DNA from: Hericium rajendrae
Lineage: Eukaryota > Basidiomycota > Agaricomycetes > Russulales > Hericiaceae
Assembly (NCBI GenBank): GCA_033439255.1
Contig: CM065882.1
Span: forward strand, 1,178,001-1,242,000
DNA: 64,000 nt
Reading direction: 5' to 3'
Of the stretch, positions 1 through 10,229 are shown one piece after another. Every line of letters begins with the position of its first letter. The first letter of the stretch is position 1. The position numbers were made by a program, and so were the translations under genes. Under the pieces are notes generated by a model. The model ran no database searches. It worked only from the letters and a program-made list of their open reading frames with translations, and had not been told where the DNA came from.

Positions 1-1130
1 CTATGAGGACTAGAGATGCATATAGAGCCCTCCAAGCAGCCAGAATTGGGCTGAAGGAGGAGCTGGAGGCAGGGAGCTGCCCAGAGGAGAAGGAGGCCTG
101 GAATGGCCGAGCGAGTCTTGCGTCAACAGACAGTGGCCGGAGAACACATGGGACATGGTCTGTGTGAAGGTAGAGAGCTCCTGGGACTGCCAGGGACATG
201 GATTCCACGTCCCTGAGGTCCTCAACTCGAGGAGGAGGAGGAGTCTTGATGGCAGGAGGAAGAGCGCCTGCATACTGGAATAGGATATCGACACCTTCGG
301 CGACTCGTGCCTGCAAAGTGCGCCAGGCCCAACGAACGTCCCAGGGAGACGGTGACCCATGGAGACAGGAACAGAGAACGAGATCCCTGTCGACCATAAA
401 GACAGAACTCGGGGGGTATGGCAGGCAAAACCCAACTTGATCGAGCAACGATTGAAGTCGCTCGATGACCTCTAAGGCAAAGTGGAGCAAGGGCTCCCTG
501 ATCCGAAACTGATGGGCTCAGATACCAAGCCCATTGTCGACAAGATCACTGTCGACAAGGGAATGAAACTGGAGAGCAAGAACACGGCTCTCCAGCGAAT
601 GGCGATAAGACGACTTGACATCGTCGCTTGAGATAAGGAACCTGGACATGGATGCCACGTCCAGGGAGAGGGGAACTGAATGAGACATGTGAAGTCCTCA
701 CCAGCCAGCCAGAGACAAGTGGACTTCCGGATATGTCCACCTTTGTAACGGACGATAGAGGTCGAGCCGCTACTGTCCGGGAAGTCCAAGGTAGGCGAGC
801 GAGTGAGGAGGGTATAAAGGTGTCGTAGACCTCCTAGAGAGAGTCCACGAGCTAGAGCTAACAGAACCGAGGATGCCTCAGTCCTGCAGCCAAGCAGATG
901 AGTGATGAGCTGGCACCTCCTCTGAGGGCCAGCAGCAGATATAGACCTCCTGATGAGGGTATTGGGGGCCACACACCTTCCTTTGAGGGTTGGATCCCAA
1001 GAGAACCTTTCAGATATGAGGAGAACAAGCAGAGACTGAGACAAAAGCAGACAGATGGTGGTGAGTTGGCAAGATAGATGCTTATTCCCAATAAGGAAAT
1101 CCGCTCTAAGTACATGATTCAAACTCAGCT
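1..1130 (+). other. Degraded coding-like stretch, possible retroelement gag remnant
   Basis: Plus-strand frames read as hydrophilic, Glu/Lys/Arg-rich protein fragments (for example around 15-180 and 480-620) broken repeatedly, with GC and codon texture unlike the AT-rich DNA that follows. A short motif, GACATGGATNCCACGTCC, occurs near 196 and again near 646, so part may be duplicated. I recognise no domain. The texture resembles the upstream part of fungal gypsy elements, which is inference only. The longer minus-strand frames look like antisense shadows. Confidence 0.25.
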
Positions 1131-2003
1131 ATCCTAATAAGAAAACTCTGCAAAACTCGAAAAGTAAGCCAGGTAGAAAAGAGTAAGAAAGTAGAAGACT
1201 ATAGTAGTAACTTATAAACCATCCGTTACACAAGTGCATAGGGATAGACATTTTGATTATATTTAAAGGAGAAAAACATTCTAACTTGTGCAACATAAAT
1301 TCTCCTCATTCCTGGTAGATCAGGATCATGTTGAATAAAAACACAGTCATGTCATGCAGGTCCATTGTGCCAGTGAGGTAAAAAATAGATACGATGACGA
1401 TGCATGCTTGTTATTCCTGATACATCACTAGGAGCATAATATGTTGCCATAGCAGAGTGAAACACATCAATCTTGTGAGGTGCTGGTAGACAAGTATCCA
1501 AATCAACATCCATAGAGGTTAATTCAGGAGTTCCATACAACTGATCATATAAGAACTGTCGGATAAGTACAGGAAGATTTTGTAGATTTTGTATCTCTGC
1601 AAGCTGTGATAACTTTTGAGGATATCCTCTTTTACGTGTAGCTGAAAGAGTCACTTGAGCAACAATATGATGTCCTTCAGCAACTCCATAATTTGGAAGT
1701 TCTATGTCCTCATTGTTCAATTCTCCTGCAGTTGGATCTGGTAGATTTTCTGACTGTTCTACTTTAAATTGCAAAGACTTGTCTAGTATGCCACGATCAA
1801 TAAAGTCCTTTGTACAAGCATTGAGTTTGTCAAGCCTCTGATTGGTCATGAGCATCTGACCAAGTGCATTAAATCTGCTAGAACGTCTTTATGGCTCTTT
1901 GACAGCTTTGATGTGTTTAGACTCAGCAATTGCAGAATCAAGTCCACCTGGCACTGCAAATTCTTCAATCAATAGCCTATAATGCTTGATTGAATGCTAC
2001 TTA

Positions 2004-2212
2004 CATCAGGAACCCTTACAACTTTCTGATTGTCTGATTCTATCTGATTCTAATCTGAGTCTAATCTGATTGAATCTGACTGAATCTGATTGATCTGTAA
2101 TCTTTTTACAGATAAATCAGATTTTAATCAGATTTTATCAGATTCAATCAGATTTTATCAGATTCAATCAGATTAAAATCAGACCATCAGAAAGTTGTAA
2201 GGGTTCCTGATG
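2004..2212. mobile_element. CATC-ended MITE E1 inside Plavaka copy 1
   Basis: A 209-bp foldback-like element. The first and last ~27 bp are a perfect inverted repeat, beginning CATCAGGAACCCTTACAAC and ending with its complement. TA is duplicated on both sides (2002-2003 and 2213-2214). The interior is built of ATCTGATT/AATCAGAT steps. No coding capacity. It belongs to a family of at least ten members in this window with CATCAGG-like ends and variable 2-bp duplications. Confidence 0.9.
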
Positions 2213-2941
2213 TAGGAAGTGAAATTCCCTTTGTTCAAACATCACTGTCTATGAATACTTGTCGCTCCTCCCAGAATATATTGAGTGTAGCATCTATAGC
2301 ATCCAATGTCTCTTCATCAATAATAGGTTTTTGCACCATATAGGCAAAATCTATGACTGCACAAACAGCTCGCACTATTTGTGATGGAACATAACCAACA
2401 ATAGCAGGAAGAAAAACTTTCATCAGAGTTTTGGAATCATCTCCTGTCTATTGTGAAAATGCACGACCATCAGAAAATCGATGTAGCTCAGGAAATAATG
2501 GAACAGCAGCAATTCTTCGATCAATATTATCAATAATTTTATCTGCAGCAGTTGGTCCATGCACTTTTCTGAAATATTTTTCTGTCCAATCAACCAGATG
2601 ATCATGAAACAAGCCTTTGATGATCTGATGAAGTAAATCTGGTACCAAAAGGTCATGAATATCTGCACACTTAAAAGAGTCTGTAAATGGCTGTATTTAC
2701 ATGAGAGTCAGTTCACAATAAATGATATATAATTTTTAGTCACATACCATGATGTCTCCAACAATCCCATACTCAGACCATAATATTTGCTCATTAACAG
2801 TATTTATAAGTAACGTTGTATATTCATAACTACGTCTTATACCATCACTACTATCAAGATCTTTTGGTGGACATGTACATTTTGGACACCAATTTTTAAC
2901 AATACATGTCATAAGAACCTGCTCAGGATAGTCTGCAATAT

Positions 2942-3029
2942 TTTTTTTTTTTTTTTTTCCAAGTTTATAGTCTATTTAAGGTTGCCCCCATGTCTAGACT
3001 GTAGGTACAAATGTGTGTGATGCATATCG
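2942..3029 (-). mobile_element. Short retroposed insert with poly(A) tail and 13-bp target duplication
   Basis: Read on the minus strand, about 70 bp of unrelated DNA ends in a run of about 17 A (2942-2958 as T on plus). It is flanked by two copies of TAGTCTGCAATAT (2929-2941 and 3030-3042). Taking the insert and one copy of the repeat away restores the conserved Plavaka reading IADYPEQVLM across the junction. A poly(A) tail plus a long target duplication is the signature of LINE-type target-primed reverse transcription. The insert is too short to name its source: a 5'-truncated LINE, a SINE or a processed RNA fragment. Confidence 0.8.
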
Positions 3030-3715
3030 TAGTCTGCAATATATGGACCAATACCATAAATGACTCGATGTAAATGCCCATCAGAACAGCGAACAATATC
3101 TGGCACAGTCATTCCAGGCTGTAGATACTCTAAAATTATTTCCAAAGACTCATGCATCATATGTCTCCTGAATCTTTGAAACTCAATATCATTTCGAGAT
3201 TCTCTGTCTGCTTTTCCAACAGATAAAAATCTAACAACACTAACTGCATTACGATGAGCATGGTGAACATTATTGTGCATATTGCCAATAGATGCATACA
3301 AGAGATAATACTCATTGTTTCCTGTACCAACAGATACAGTTGTCTTATCACTGCCCAGAATAATAGGAACAAACATAGCACTATGAGTTTCTGAGTCTTC
3401 TGCAATTTTATTAGCTTGACACCATGCCCAATTTCCAGACATAAAATCTGACCACTGTCTTTTTCCATTTGCCTTAGAATCCTGACGTGGAGAATAATCA
3501 AAGTCTTCCTCAAAATCAGGATTTGCTAGTTGAATGACTGATTTTGGATTACGATACCATACTTCATATTCAGCCAGCATCCATGACAGTGGATTATGCT
3601 CTGAGATAGGCCCTTTATATTTTACTATAAAAGATAGCCAAGGTGCATTTGCCAATGGTATAACATCAAGAGTGCTTAATAAATCATCATTATTTGCAAA
3701 AGGTGGATCAACATT

Positions 3716-4870
3716 GTGATGTGCAGCTCATGCATGCATCAAATCATCATTGAAATCTGCAGATCATAGTATGTTTCTTATTATTAAAATCTTTGATTTG
3801 ATTACTTTATCTATGACAGAATCGCGAGCCTGAGGGTGATCAAGACATCATAAAAGACTCGGTGCTGATAAAATACAACCTCCGACATCTCCTGCCAGGC
3901 AATCAAGAATGATTCAGCAAGGTGTATGTTTCGAAATGGAAGAAATTCCTGGGCATGCACGAGGACCCTTAGGTCAATGTATCTGACCTGCTCCCTGAGG
4001 TACAGGCCTTGTGAAATGCAACCTATCCTGATATCCCCCGCATCCTAGATCTCAATGGTGTAGTTTTTTCTCTGATGCGTAATTTCTCACGTGATTTTAA
4101 TTAAGTCTGACTCTTTGTTGTGATAGTTACAGCAATGGTTGTACAATTGGTGGAGCAAGTTTGCATTTCATGCATACCATGCCATTTTGGCACATCTGAA
4201 AACTGCCTGGCCAGAGCCAGATGCACAGAGGGAAGATGCTGTGCGCTGGCAGCTCGGTATGAAAAATGTGCCTGAGGATATTTGAGTTCCCTTCGTCTAC
4301 AGTGATGCATATATATGCAAAGCTGAAGGTGACAATGAAGATACAGATAAAGATGAACCTGGTCCAGTAAGTCTTTTATTCCTCTATAGTGGATTTGGTT
4401 TAACTTTCTGCAGGTGGTGTATAGTGGCTCTTTCCTTTTGGTGCCTATTCTGCACATGTTTGCACAGTCTTATCTCATGTATGTCATGCAAGTTCCGGCT
4501 GACTCCTGTCTGCCAGACCCTGCAGTTGGTGCATTGGCCTTGGCCATCAGTGTGGTACATTGCTTTTTGTGTGCATTTGTTCTAGCTCTAATTATGTCTT
4601 AGGTCGAACGGACCCTTTTGCAGCATGTCAAGTTTACAAATGAGGATTCCCTTGATGACAAGGAGAAGGCCAGGGGCCAATTCAATGCTGGACTGTGGCT
4701 CACCACTATGCAAGAGTAGGTGGCCAGCACCAAGCAAATCTCTACAGTAAAGTGGAAGAAGATTATGTCTGGTGCAGTGCTTTATCTTAAATCTTGTTAT
4801 CGTCCATCTGTTTCATCCCATCCTTCTGTTGCTTCTGAGCATCATCTTGTGATGCAGGGAAATATGAGTG
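3716..4870 (+). pseudogene. Broken spliced gene of unknown function
   Basis: Plus-strand exon-like pieces separated by plausible GT-AG introns. One piece at about 4130-4365 reads LQQWLYNWWSKFAFHAYHAI and continues with an acidic tail. An intron with donor GTAAGT near 4369 ends at CTGCAG near 4413. The next piece is SFLLVPILHMFAQSYLMYVM, then PDPAVGALALAISV. A further intron ends TCTTAG near 4602, and the last piece is VERTLLQHVKFTNEDSLDDK and beyond. The GALALA...VER junction resembles a motif I remember from lineage-expanded hypothetical proteins of mushrooms; no domain name is claimed. In-frame stops near 4288 and 4718 make this a pseudogene. Sequence before about 4100 is coding-like but more broken. 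Confidence 0.45.
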
Positions 4871-5039
4871 AGTAGACTACTATAGGATTGTCTTCATTAT
4901 TTCTTGCTGCTTTCTGTCTCTTTTTGCTTTAGACTCCTATATGTTTTCTTTTGCTATGCCTCTCTCTCTATATGCTTTTCTTTTTAGATTCTTAGCCACA
5001 TGGGTGTTAGGTGAATTACTTTACATCTTTTAATCTGCA

Positions 5040-5786
5040 AAATTTAGAGTTGCAGTCATTACTCATCTTGGTCTGATCTGAGCTGACAGTCTCTCTGCAG
5101 TGTCTGATCTGAGTTTACTTAACTTATGAGCCTGATCTGAGTTATCTTAGCTGACAAGTCTGATCTAACTCAGCTTTTTTTGATAAGTCTGATCTGATTC
5201 AGCTTTTCTAACAAGTCTGATCTGAGTTAACTTATCTAATGAGTCTGATTCAACTATCCTGATAAGTCTAATCTAACTTGACTTATCTGATGAGTCTGAT
5301 TCAACTATTCTAATAAATCTGATCTGACTTGACTTATCTTTTGAGTCTGACCTAACTTAACCTTTCTGATAAGTCTGATCTGAGCCAACTTATCTGATCA
5401 ATCTGATCTAAGTTAGCCTTTCTGAAAATTTGAATCATCTCTGATATAACTGATATTTTCATACAAATCTGATAAAATCTGCAATAATTAAGTGACTCTG
5501 ATTAAAATCTAATATATCTGATTTTTATAGAATATCTGACATATCTGACATTAGATGTCAAATCTGCTGTCAAAGATTATTTCTGATATCAGAAGACAAA
5601 TCTGAATAATTTCTGATGTCAACTGCAGTCAGCTTGAGGTCCAATAAACTGATGCCCTCTGATGTCTTCTAATGCCTTCTGACACCTTCTGATGCCTTCT
5701 GATTTGTCTGATTGAACTCATATCAGACTTGTCAGATGCTATCAGCTGACCGCAGATCAATCAGAAATTTGTCAAGGTTTCTGATG
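5040..5786. mobile_element. CATC-ended repeat element E2 (one end clear)
   Basis: About 750 bp of short degenerate tandem steps of the type AGTCTGATCTGAGTTAACTT. The right end at 5761-5786 matches the family terminus (ATTTGTCAAGGTTTCTGATG), followed by TA. I could not find a convincing left terminus, so the left boundary is approximate. The element abuts the C-terminal side of Plavaka copy 2. No coding capacity. Confidence 0.6.
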
Positions 5787-5788
5787 TA

Positions 5789-7023
5789 AAAGGGCACAAA
5801 AAGTGACCAGAAGACCAAAAGGGACTCTCCCAACCAAACAAGCAAGAAGAATCTTTGCCATGTTCTTGTGCTCTGTTCTGGATATTTGAAAAAGAGCGGA
5901 AAGACCATTTTTGAAGTGCCGTACACCAAATGCAGGAGGGAGATGGCAAATGCATTCATCAAGTTCCTCGCTGGTCAACAGCTTTCTGCACCATTTGATG
6001 ACGTACTTGAAAATGCTCTGATGAGGCTGATGCAAAACATTGGGGGTGATGGACCTGTAGATGTTCATGTGCGGAAAGCCCTCCTAGAAAGGATGTTCTA
6101 TGCCTGCAACGCTTTGATCTAAACATGTTTCACTAAAAGCAGATCTTGACTTTGTGTTCACCTTCGACAGTTTGATAATGTCCAGCATCTCCTTGTGGCT
6201 ACGTTTGGTACCTAGCTTGTGAGATTCCAATGTTTTGGGTCTGCATTTAGGGCAGTCACCGTATTTGGTACAGGCTACGAGGCACTGCTCTGGGTAATCT
6301 GTCACATATGCTACAAGAATGGGGTGGATCTTGCGTATTTTCCCGTCACTGCAAGTGATAGAAATTCCTTTTCTTCCAGCTTCCTTCAATGGCTGGAGTA
6401 TCAACCACATGGAATCATGGAAAAAAATCTGAGCACAGGCCTTGCGCTCAGCCTTGATAATATCAGCCTTCCTGATTTTAGCAACAGAGAGATAGCCTAT
6501 GAGAATGTAAGCTTGCTGAGATGGTCGGTGTCATATTGATCGTGAAATGTTGCCCAGCGTGAGGTATACAGGATAGGACATCTTATTGCCAGTGAACTGG
6601 ATAAGCTGTGTTTTGTTGCTGGCAATAATGACGGGAGCATTAAATGCAATGTCCTTCAGGTATTAGATTCTATTAGATGATGAACTGTGAGCAAGCTTCA
6701 AGGAAGGAGCAGTTAAGTTAGTAGCACACCTGAACAGTGTTCCACCATTTACCTGTCCACATTTCTTGGTAAATCCTTGTCTTTCAATTCTTATCAGCAA
6801 ATACTTTAGATGGTCAGTAGACGATATGTTGTGCATGGGTCAGGTTGCCCAAGAGAGCTTGTATTGCATCCAAAGGATTTCGATACTGAATGAAATGCTC
6901 CTCATCGAGTCGGTCCAGAAATATGAACATCTTGGTGAGCCAATCAGTGCGGGCTAAGATGGAGTCGACAATATTCAAAAGTTTTCTCGTATTGTGGTAC
7001 TGGATATCAAGACATTCTACAGC
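5789..7023 (-). pseudogene. Plavaka-type DNA transposase, broken (copy 2)
   Basis: Minus strand, N to C from 7023 to 5789. Recognisable family segments in order are HNTRKLLNIVDSILARTDWL, then APVIIASNKTQLIQFTGNKM with SYPVYLTLGNI, then ILIGYLSVAKI, CSDGKIRKIHPILVAYVTDY followed by PEQCLVACTKYGDCPKC, and a C-terminal part including PPAFGVRHFKNGLSALFQIS. The AYVTDYPEQ and CPKC elements match copy 1 in position, but the sequence is clearly a different subfamily. It is truncated at the N-terminal side by repeat X1 (7024) and at the C-terminal side by E2 (5786), with internal frame breaks. Non-functional. Confidence 0.8.
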
Positions 7024-7093
7024 TACGATTCCTTAGAATCGTTTACTCTATACCGCCTTTTCATAGTGAAAACGACATGCAAACGATGACTAT

Positions 7094-7172
7094 GCCCATT
7101 AGGCAGTTGGCTTATATAATCACACATCTTCAATCTGACGAGTTTGCAGGTTCAATTTCAGCTCTGGCCAGA
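7094..7172 (+). repeat. tRNA-like segment A of X1
   Basis: A box A-like stretch (TTAGGCAGTTGG) is followed 40-odd bases later by a box B-like stretch (GGTTCAATTTC), then a T run. This is the layout of an internal RNA polymerase III promoter and terminator. I could not fold a proper acceptor or anticodon stem, so it is a tRNA-derived relic and not a tRNA gene. Confidence 0.55.
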
Positions 7173-7189
7173 CTTTTTATTTTACACTT

Positions 7190-7780
7190 GTTTACTGTAA
7201 CTTGGTCAGTTCTTGACCAATTCACTCATTCTCAAATGCATCAGAATCTACTCATCTATTGCTTTCTAGCCATATATTATGCATCTTGATCCATGCAGAT
7301 CTTGCAGAATGCAAAGTATTCCTGTATTTTTTTCCTAGTATGTGTGATTCTTAGTTATCTCAGTCAATTCTCCACCGATTCACTCATTCTCAAGTGAATC
7401 AAATCCTACTCATTTATAGCTTTCGAATCATATTTTATGCATCTTGATCCATGCAGAACTCGTAAAACACAAAGTACTTCTGTATTTTTTCTCCTAGTAT
7501 GCTTGATTCTTAGTTATCTCAATCAATTCTTCACCGATTCACTCATTTTCAAGTAGATCGAATACTACTCATTTATACCTTTTGAACTATATTTTTTGCA
7601 TTTTGATCCATGCAGAACTCATAGAATGCAAAGCACTTCTGTATTTTTTCTCCTAGTATGCTTGATCCTTAGCTATCTCAGTCAATTCTCCACTGATTCA
7701 CTCGTTCTCAAGTGAATCGGATGCTACTCACTCATAGCTTTCTAGCCATATTTTATGTGTTATGATCCATGCAGAACTCA
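7190..7780 (+). repeat. Type I tandem units (~160 bp) of X1
   Basis: About four head-to-tail units sharing CCACCGATTCACTCATT, a central TAGCTTTC segment and GATCCATGCAGAACTC. They are homologous along their length to the type II units further down X1, but lack the GTAAGT donor (they read CTATCTCAGTC there). Confidence 0.75.
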
Positions 7781-7952
7781 CACAAAAACTCGGTTTTGTG
7801 ATCTATGTTGCTCAATCATTTTTAGTATACATTGAGCAGACTCAATAAGTACATATACTATATAGCAATCTACTATGTGATCAAATCATTTAATGACTGT
7901 TGAAAGATTCAGTCTTAGTATGAGCTTCAATGTAGCAGCACTTCATCATGGT

Positions 7953-8013
7953 ACGGCTGTACCATGGTTGTGATCACATGAGCACTTCACCATGGTACGG
8001 CCGTACCATGGTG
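7953..8013. repeat. Two palindromes in tandem in X1
   Basis: 7988-8013 is a perfect 26-bp palindrome with core GGTACGGCCGTACC. An imperfect relative lies at 7953-7978. Equivalent pairs occur in X2 (about 26700-26766), X3 (about 40440-40510) and X4 (about 58335-58400), so they are a fixed part of the element. They are candidates for a dimeric protein-binding site or an extrusion-prone hairpin. Confidence 0.7.
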
Positions 8014-8598
8014 GTGATCATGTGATGATTACATAATCAAAACTCGGTGGTGAAGTGTGAGTTTTCTTGAGTTTGCAAGTTCAATTCCAGTTTGTGTCAG
8101 ACTTTTTTGATATTTTGTAATACTAAAAATAATATAATCAATGAGCAATGAGCATTAGTACAATGTCTACTCTTATAGTATATTATAAGTACAGAAATGC
8201 CTATAAATCTATGTGTTGAAGACTGATTACATAATCAAAACTCGGTGGTGAAGTGTGAGAGCAGTAAAGTCTTGCTTCCTCATGAGCTTTACATCCTACA
8301 TGCTTGTCATGTTGGCTGCAAGGCTCGATGGGTATCTCCAAGTTATCCACTGAGTGGTTGACAGTTTGGAACCAGGAGGTACTCAACCCGATGGCTCACC
8401 TTGGTCATCTTGTATGTATCTCACTTGCTGAGCTGGCAGACTAATTTATTCATAGGTCTCTAAATTTAGCACCAACCAGGGTGTATTATACCTTTTCAAA
8501 ATCGCATTGACAGCTGCTTTTAGACAATGCCTTCTGAGCTATGCTAGCATATCTGCTTAGTTGAAAATTAACCAATCATTATTATTCAAATGAGCTTG

Positions 8599-9410
8599 AG
8601 GTAAGTCCCTCAATTCTCCACCAATTTACTTGTTCTCAAATGTGTTGGAATGTGCTGATTAATCGCTTTTCAGACATCCTACATATGTCCAATTCTGTTC
8701 AGAACTTGAAATTCAAGACTCAAATTTGAGATCTCCCCCTCCAAGATCTTGACCTTGAGGTAAGTCCATCAATTCTCCACCGATTCTCTCGTTCTAAAAT
8801 GTGTTTGACTCTACTGATTAATTGCTTTCCAGCTATGCTATATAGCCCCCAAACCATCCAGAACTCGGAAATCAAGACTCGAAATTGAGATTATCCCCTC
8901 AAGATCTTGACCTTGAGGTAAGTCCATCAATTCTTCACCAATTCTCTCATTCTAGAATGCATTGGACTCTACTAGTAAATTGCTTTCCAGCCATACTACA
9001 TAGCCTCCAGATCATCCAGAACTCAAAAATCAAGACTCAAAATTGAGATTTTCCCCTCAACATCTTGACTTTGAGGTAAGTCTAGCAGTTCTCTACTGAT
9101 TCTCTTGTTCTAAAATGCCCTGAAATGTACTAATCAATTGCTTTGTAGACATGCTACATAATGCATAGCCCTCAGATTGTTCAGAGCTCAAAAACCAAGA
9201 CTTGAAATTGGAATTATCCCCTCCAGAAATCTTGACCTTGAGGTAAGTCCATCAATTCTTTACCAATTCTCTTGTTCTCAAATGCTTCAAATTTTACTAA
9301 TAAACTGCTTTTCAGCCATGCTATACAGGTCTTGTATTGTCTAGAACTCAAAAATCAAGACTCAAAATTGAGATTTGTCCCCCAGGCTCTTGACCTTAAG
9401 GTAAGTCTAA
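8599..9410 (+). repeat. Type II tandem units with intron-like segment, X1
   Basis: Five to six units of about 157-165 bp. Most carry TTGACCTTGAGGTAAGTC (donor-like), a CTRAY-type site (CTGAT or CTAAT) and a GCTTTCCAG-type acceptor about 73 nt after the donor. The same array is longer in X3 (41095-42750). Confidence 0.75.
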
Positions 9411-9615
9411 CAGATCTCCACTGATCATACTTTAATTAAGTGATAACAAGTTGTACTTAGTGTTATTATAGACTATTTGCTATAAATTGCATAGAGATTT
9501 ATAATCAATCTGACTAGTAAGACTTTACTCATTTATATACTGTTATTAAATATAACTAATAGTGGAACAAAAAAATTATCTTGCTATGCAAAGCATTGTT
9601 TCTCTTCTCTCAAGT

Positions 9616-9874
9616 ACATCAAGTACATATTGTATAACTGAAGATGTTTAGATCTTCATGATCAAGAGTGACTGGAAGAGGATCAGGAGTGAGCTTAAGC
9701 TCGTTAAGATCTGTGAGGACATTCTTGACTTTGTCAACAAGCATGTCATCCCCTCAGCTGTCTCTGGTGAGTGGTACCCCATTTTATGACAGTGTGCAAT
9801 TGCCTTTGCATACTTAGGATAGCATACGTCACAGCAGTGCATGCACACACATGCACCTGCCATCCCTGCAATTC
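9616..9874. other. Unassigned fragment between X1 and E3
   Basis: About 260 bp with a short plus-strand coding-like reading (KICEDILDFVNKHVIPSAVS) followed by stops, and a competing minus-strand 71-codon frame. No family recognised. It could be a shred of the sequence into which X1 inserted. Confidence 0.25.
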
Positions 9875-10229
9875 CATCAGGAACCTTGACAACTTTCTGA
9901 TTGACCTGCGGCCATCTGATAGCATCTGTCAGAACTCATGTGAGTGAAATCAGATAAATCAGCCAGCATCAGACACTATCAGACACTATCAGTTTGTTGG
10001 ACCTCAAGCTGAGCTCAGAAATTTCTCAGAATGCTCTCAGTTTTGTGTAAATTTTGGATATCAGAAATTATGCTATAGTGAATAGTTACAGGCGTTTGCA
10101 TAAGAAACTGCAGGTCGGGCCTCGTGCTGTTTTGTTTGTAGTAGCCAAACATTACCATAAATGGCTGTAAGGACAGCCCCGATCAACTGAGGCACCGCGA
10201 GAGCAGCCCATTGTACGAGCGACGCACTC

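Larger units (their letters stand above)
1350..3715 (-). pseudogene. Plavaka-type DNA transposase, broken (copy 1)
   Basis: Minus-strand coding sequence, N to C from about 3715 to 1350. It reads through a Plavaka transposase core: WLSFIVKYKGP, then FVPIILGSDKTTVS (one of the acidic catalytic segments by family knowledge), YASIGNMHNNVHHAHRN, and DIVRCSDGHLHRVIYGIGPY followed by IADY/PEQVLM. Downstream come a Cys-containing CPKC segment and DLLVPDLLHQIIKGLFHDHL, with the C-terminal part at 2423-2235 and 1855-1352. Plavaka transposases belong to the CACTA-like DNA transposons of Agaricomycetes. The gene is interrupted by a retroposed insert (2942-3029) and a MITE (2004-2212). It also carries frame breaks near 2423-2460 and lacks a visible N-terminal zinc-finger region, since homology stops near 3715. 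No terminal inverted repeat of its own was found. It is a dead copy. Confidence 0.85.
7024..9613 (+). mobile_element. Composite repeat X, copy 1 (X1)
   Basis: Apparently full-length copy of a non-coding composite element. It starts with the hairpin TACGATTCCTTAGAATCGT and ends ...CTCTCAA followed by GT. The order of parts is: terminal hairpin; tRNA-like segment A (7094-7172); about four ~160-bp type I tandem units; two palindromes (7953-8013); tRNA-like segment B (about 8020-8110); a region with a residual reverse-strand open frame (8200-8460); five to six type II units with splice-like signals (8599-9410); and an AT-rich tail. Other copies begin at 25938, 32027 and 39822 (plus) and at 46157 and 49531 (minus). 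No protein of its own is evident, so it must be mobilised in trans or spread by duplication. Confidence 0.7.

Noticed and set aside
10-435. 141-codon minus-strand open frame at the left edge
   Set aside because: Low-complexity Ser/Leu/Pro reading, antisense to a better plus-strand coding texture, with no motif.
7094-7172. X head segment as a functional tRNA gene
   Set aside because: No acceptor or anticodon stem can be formed, and it recurs only within X elements.
7024-9613. X as a Helitron
   Set aside because: The possible absence of a target duplication suggested it, but the ends lack a TC start and a CTRR end with an upstream hairpin, and no Rep/helicase relative is present.
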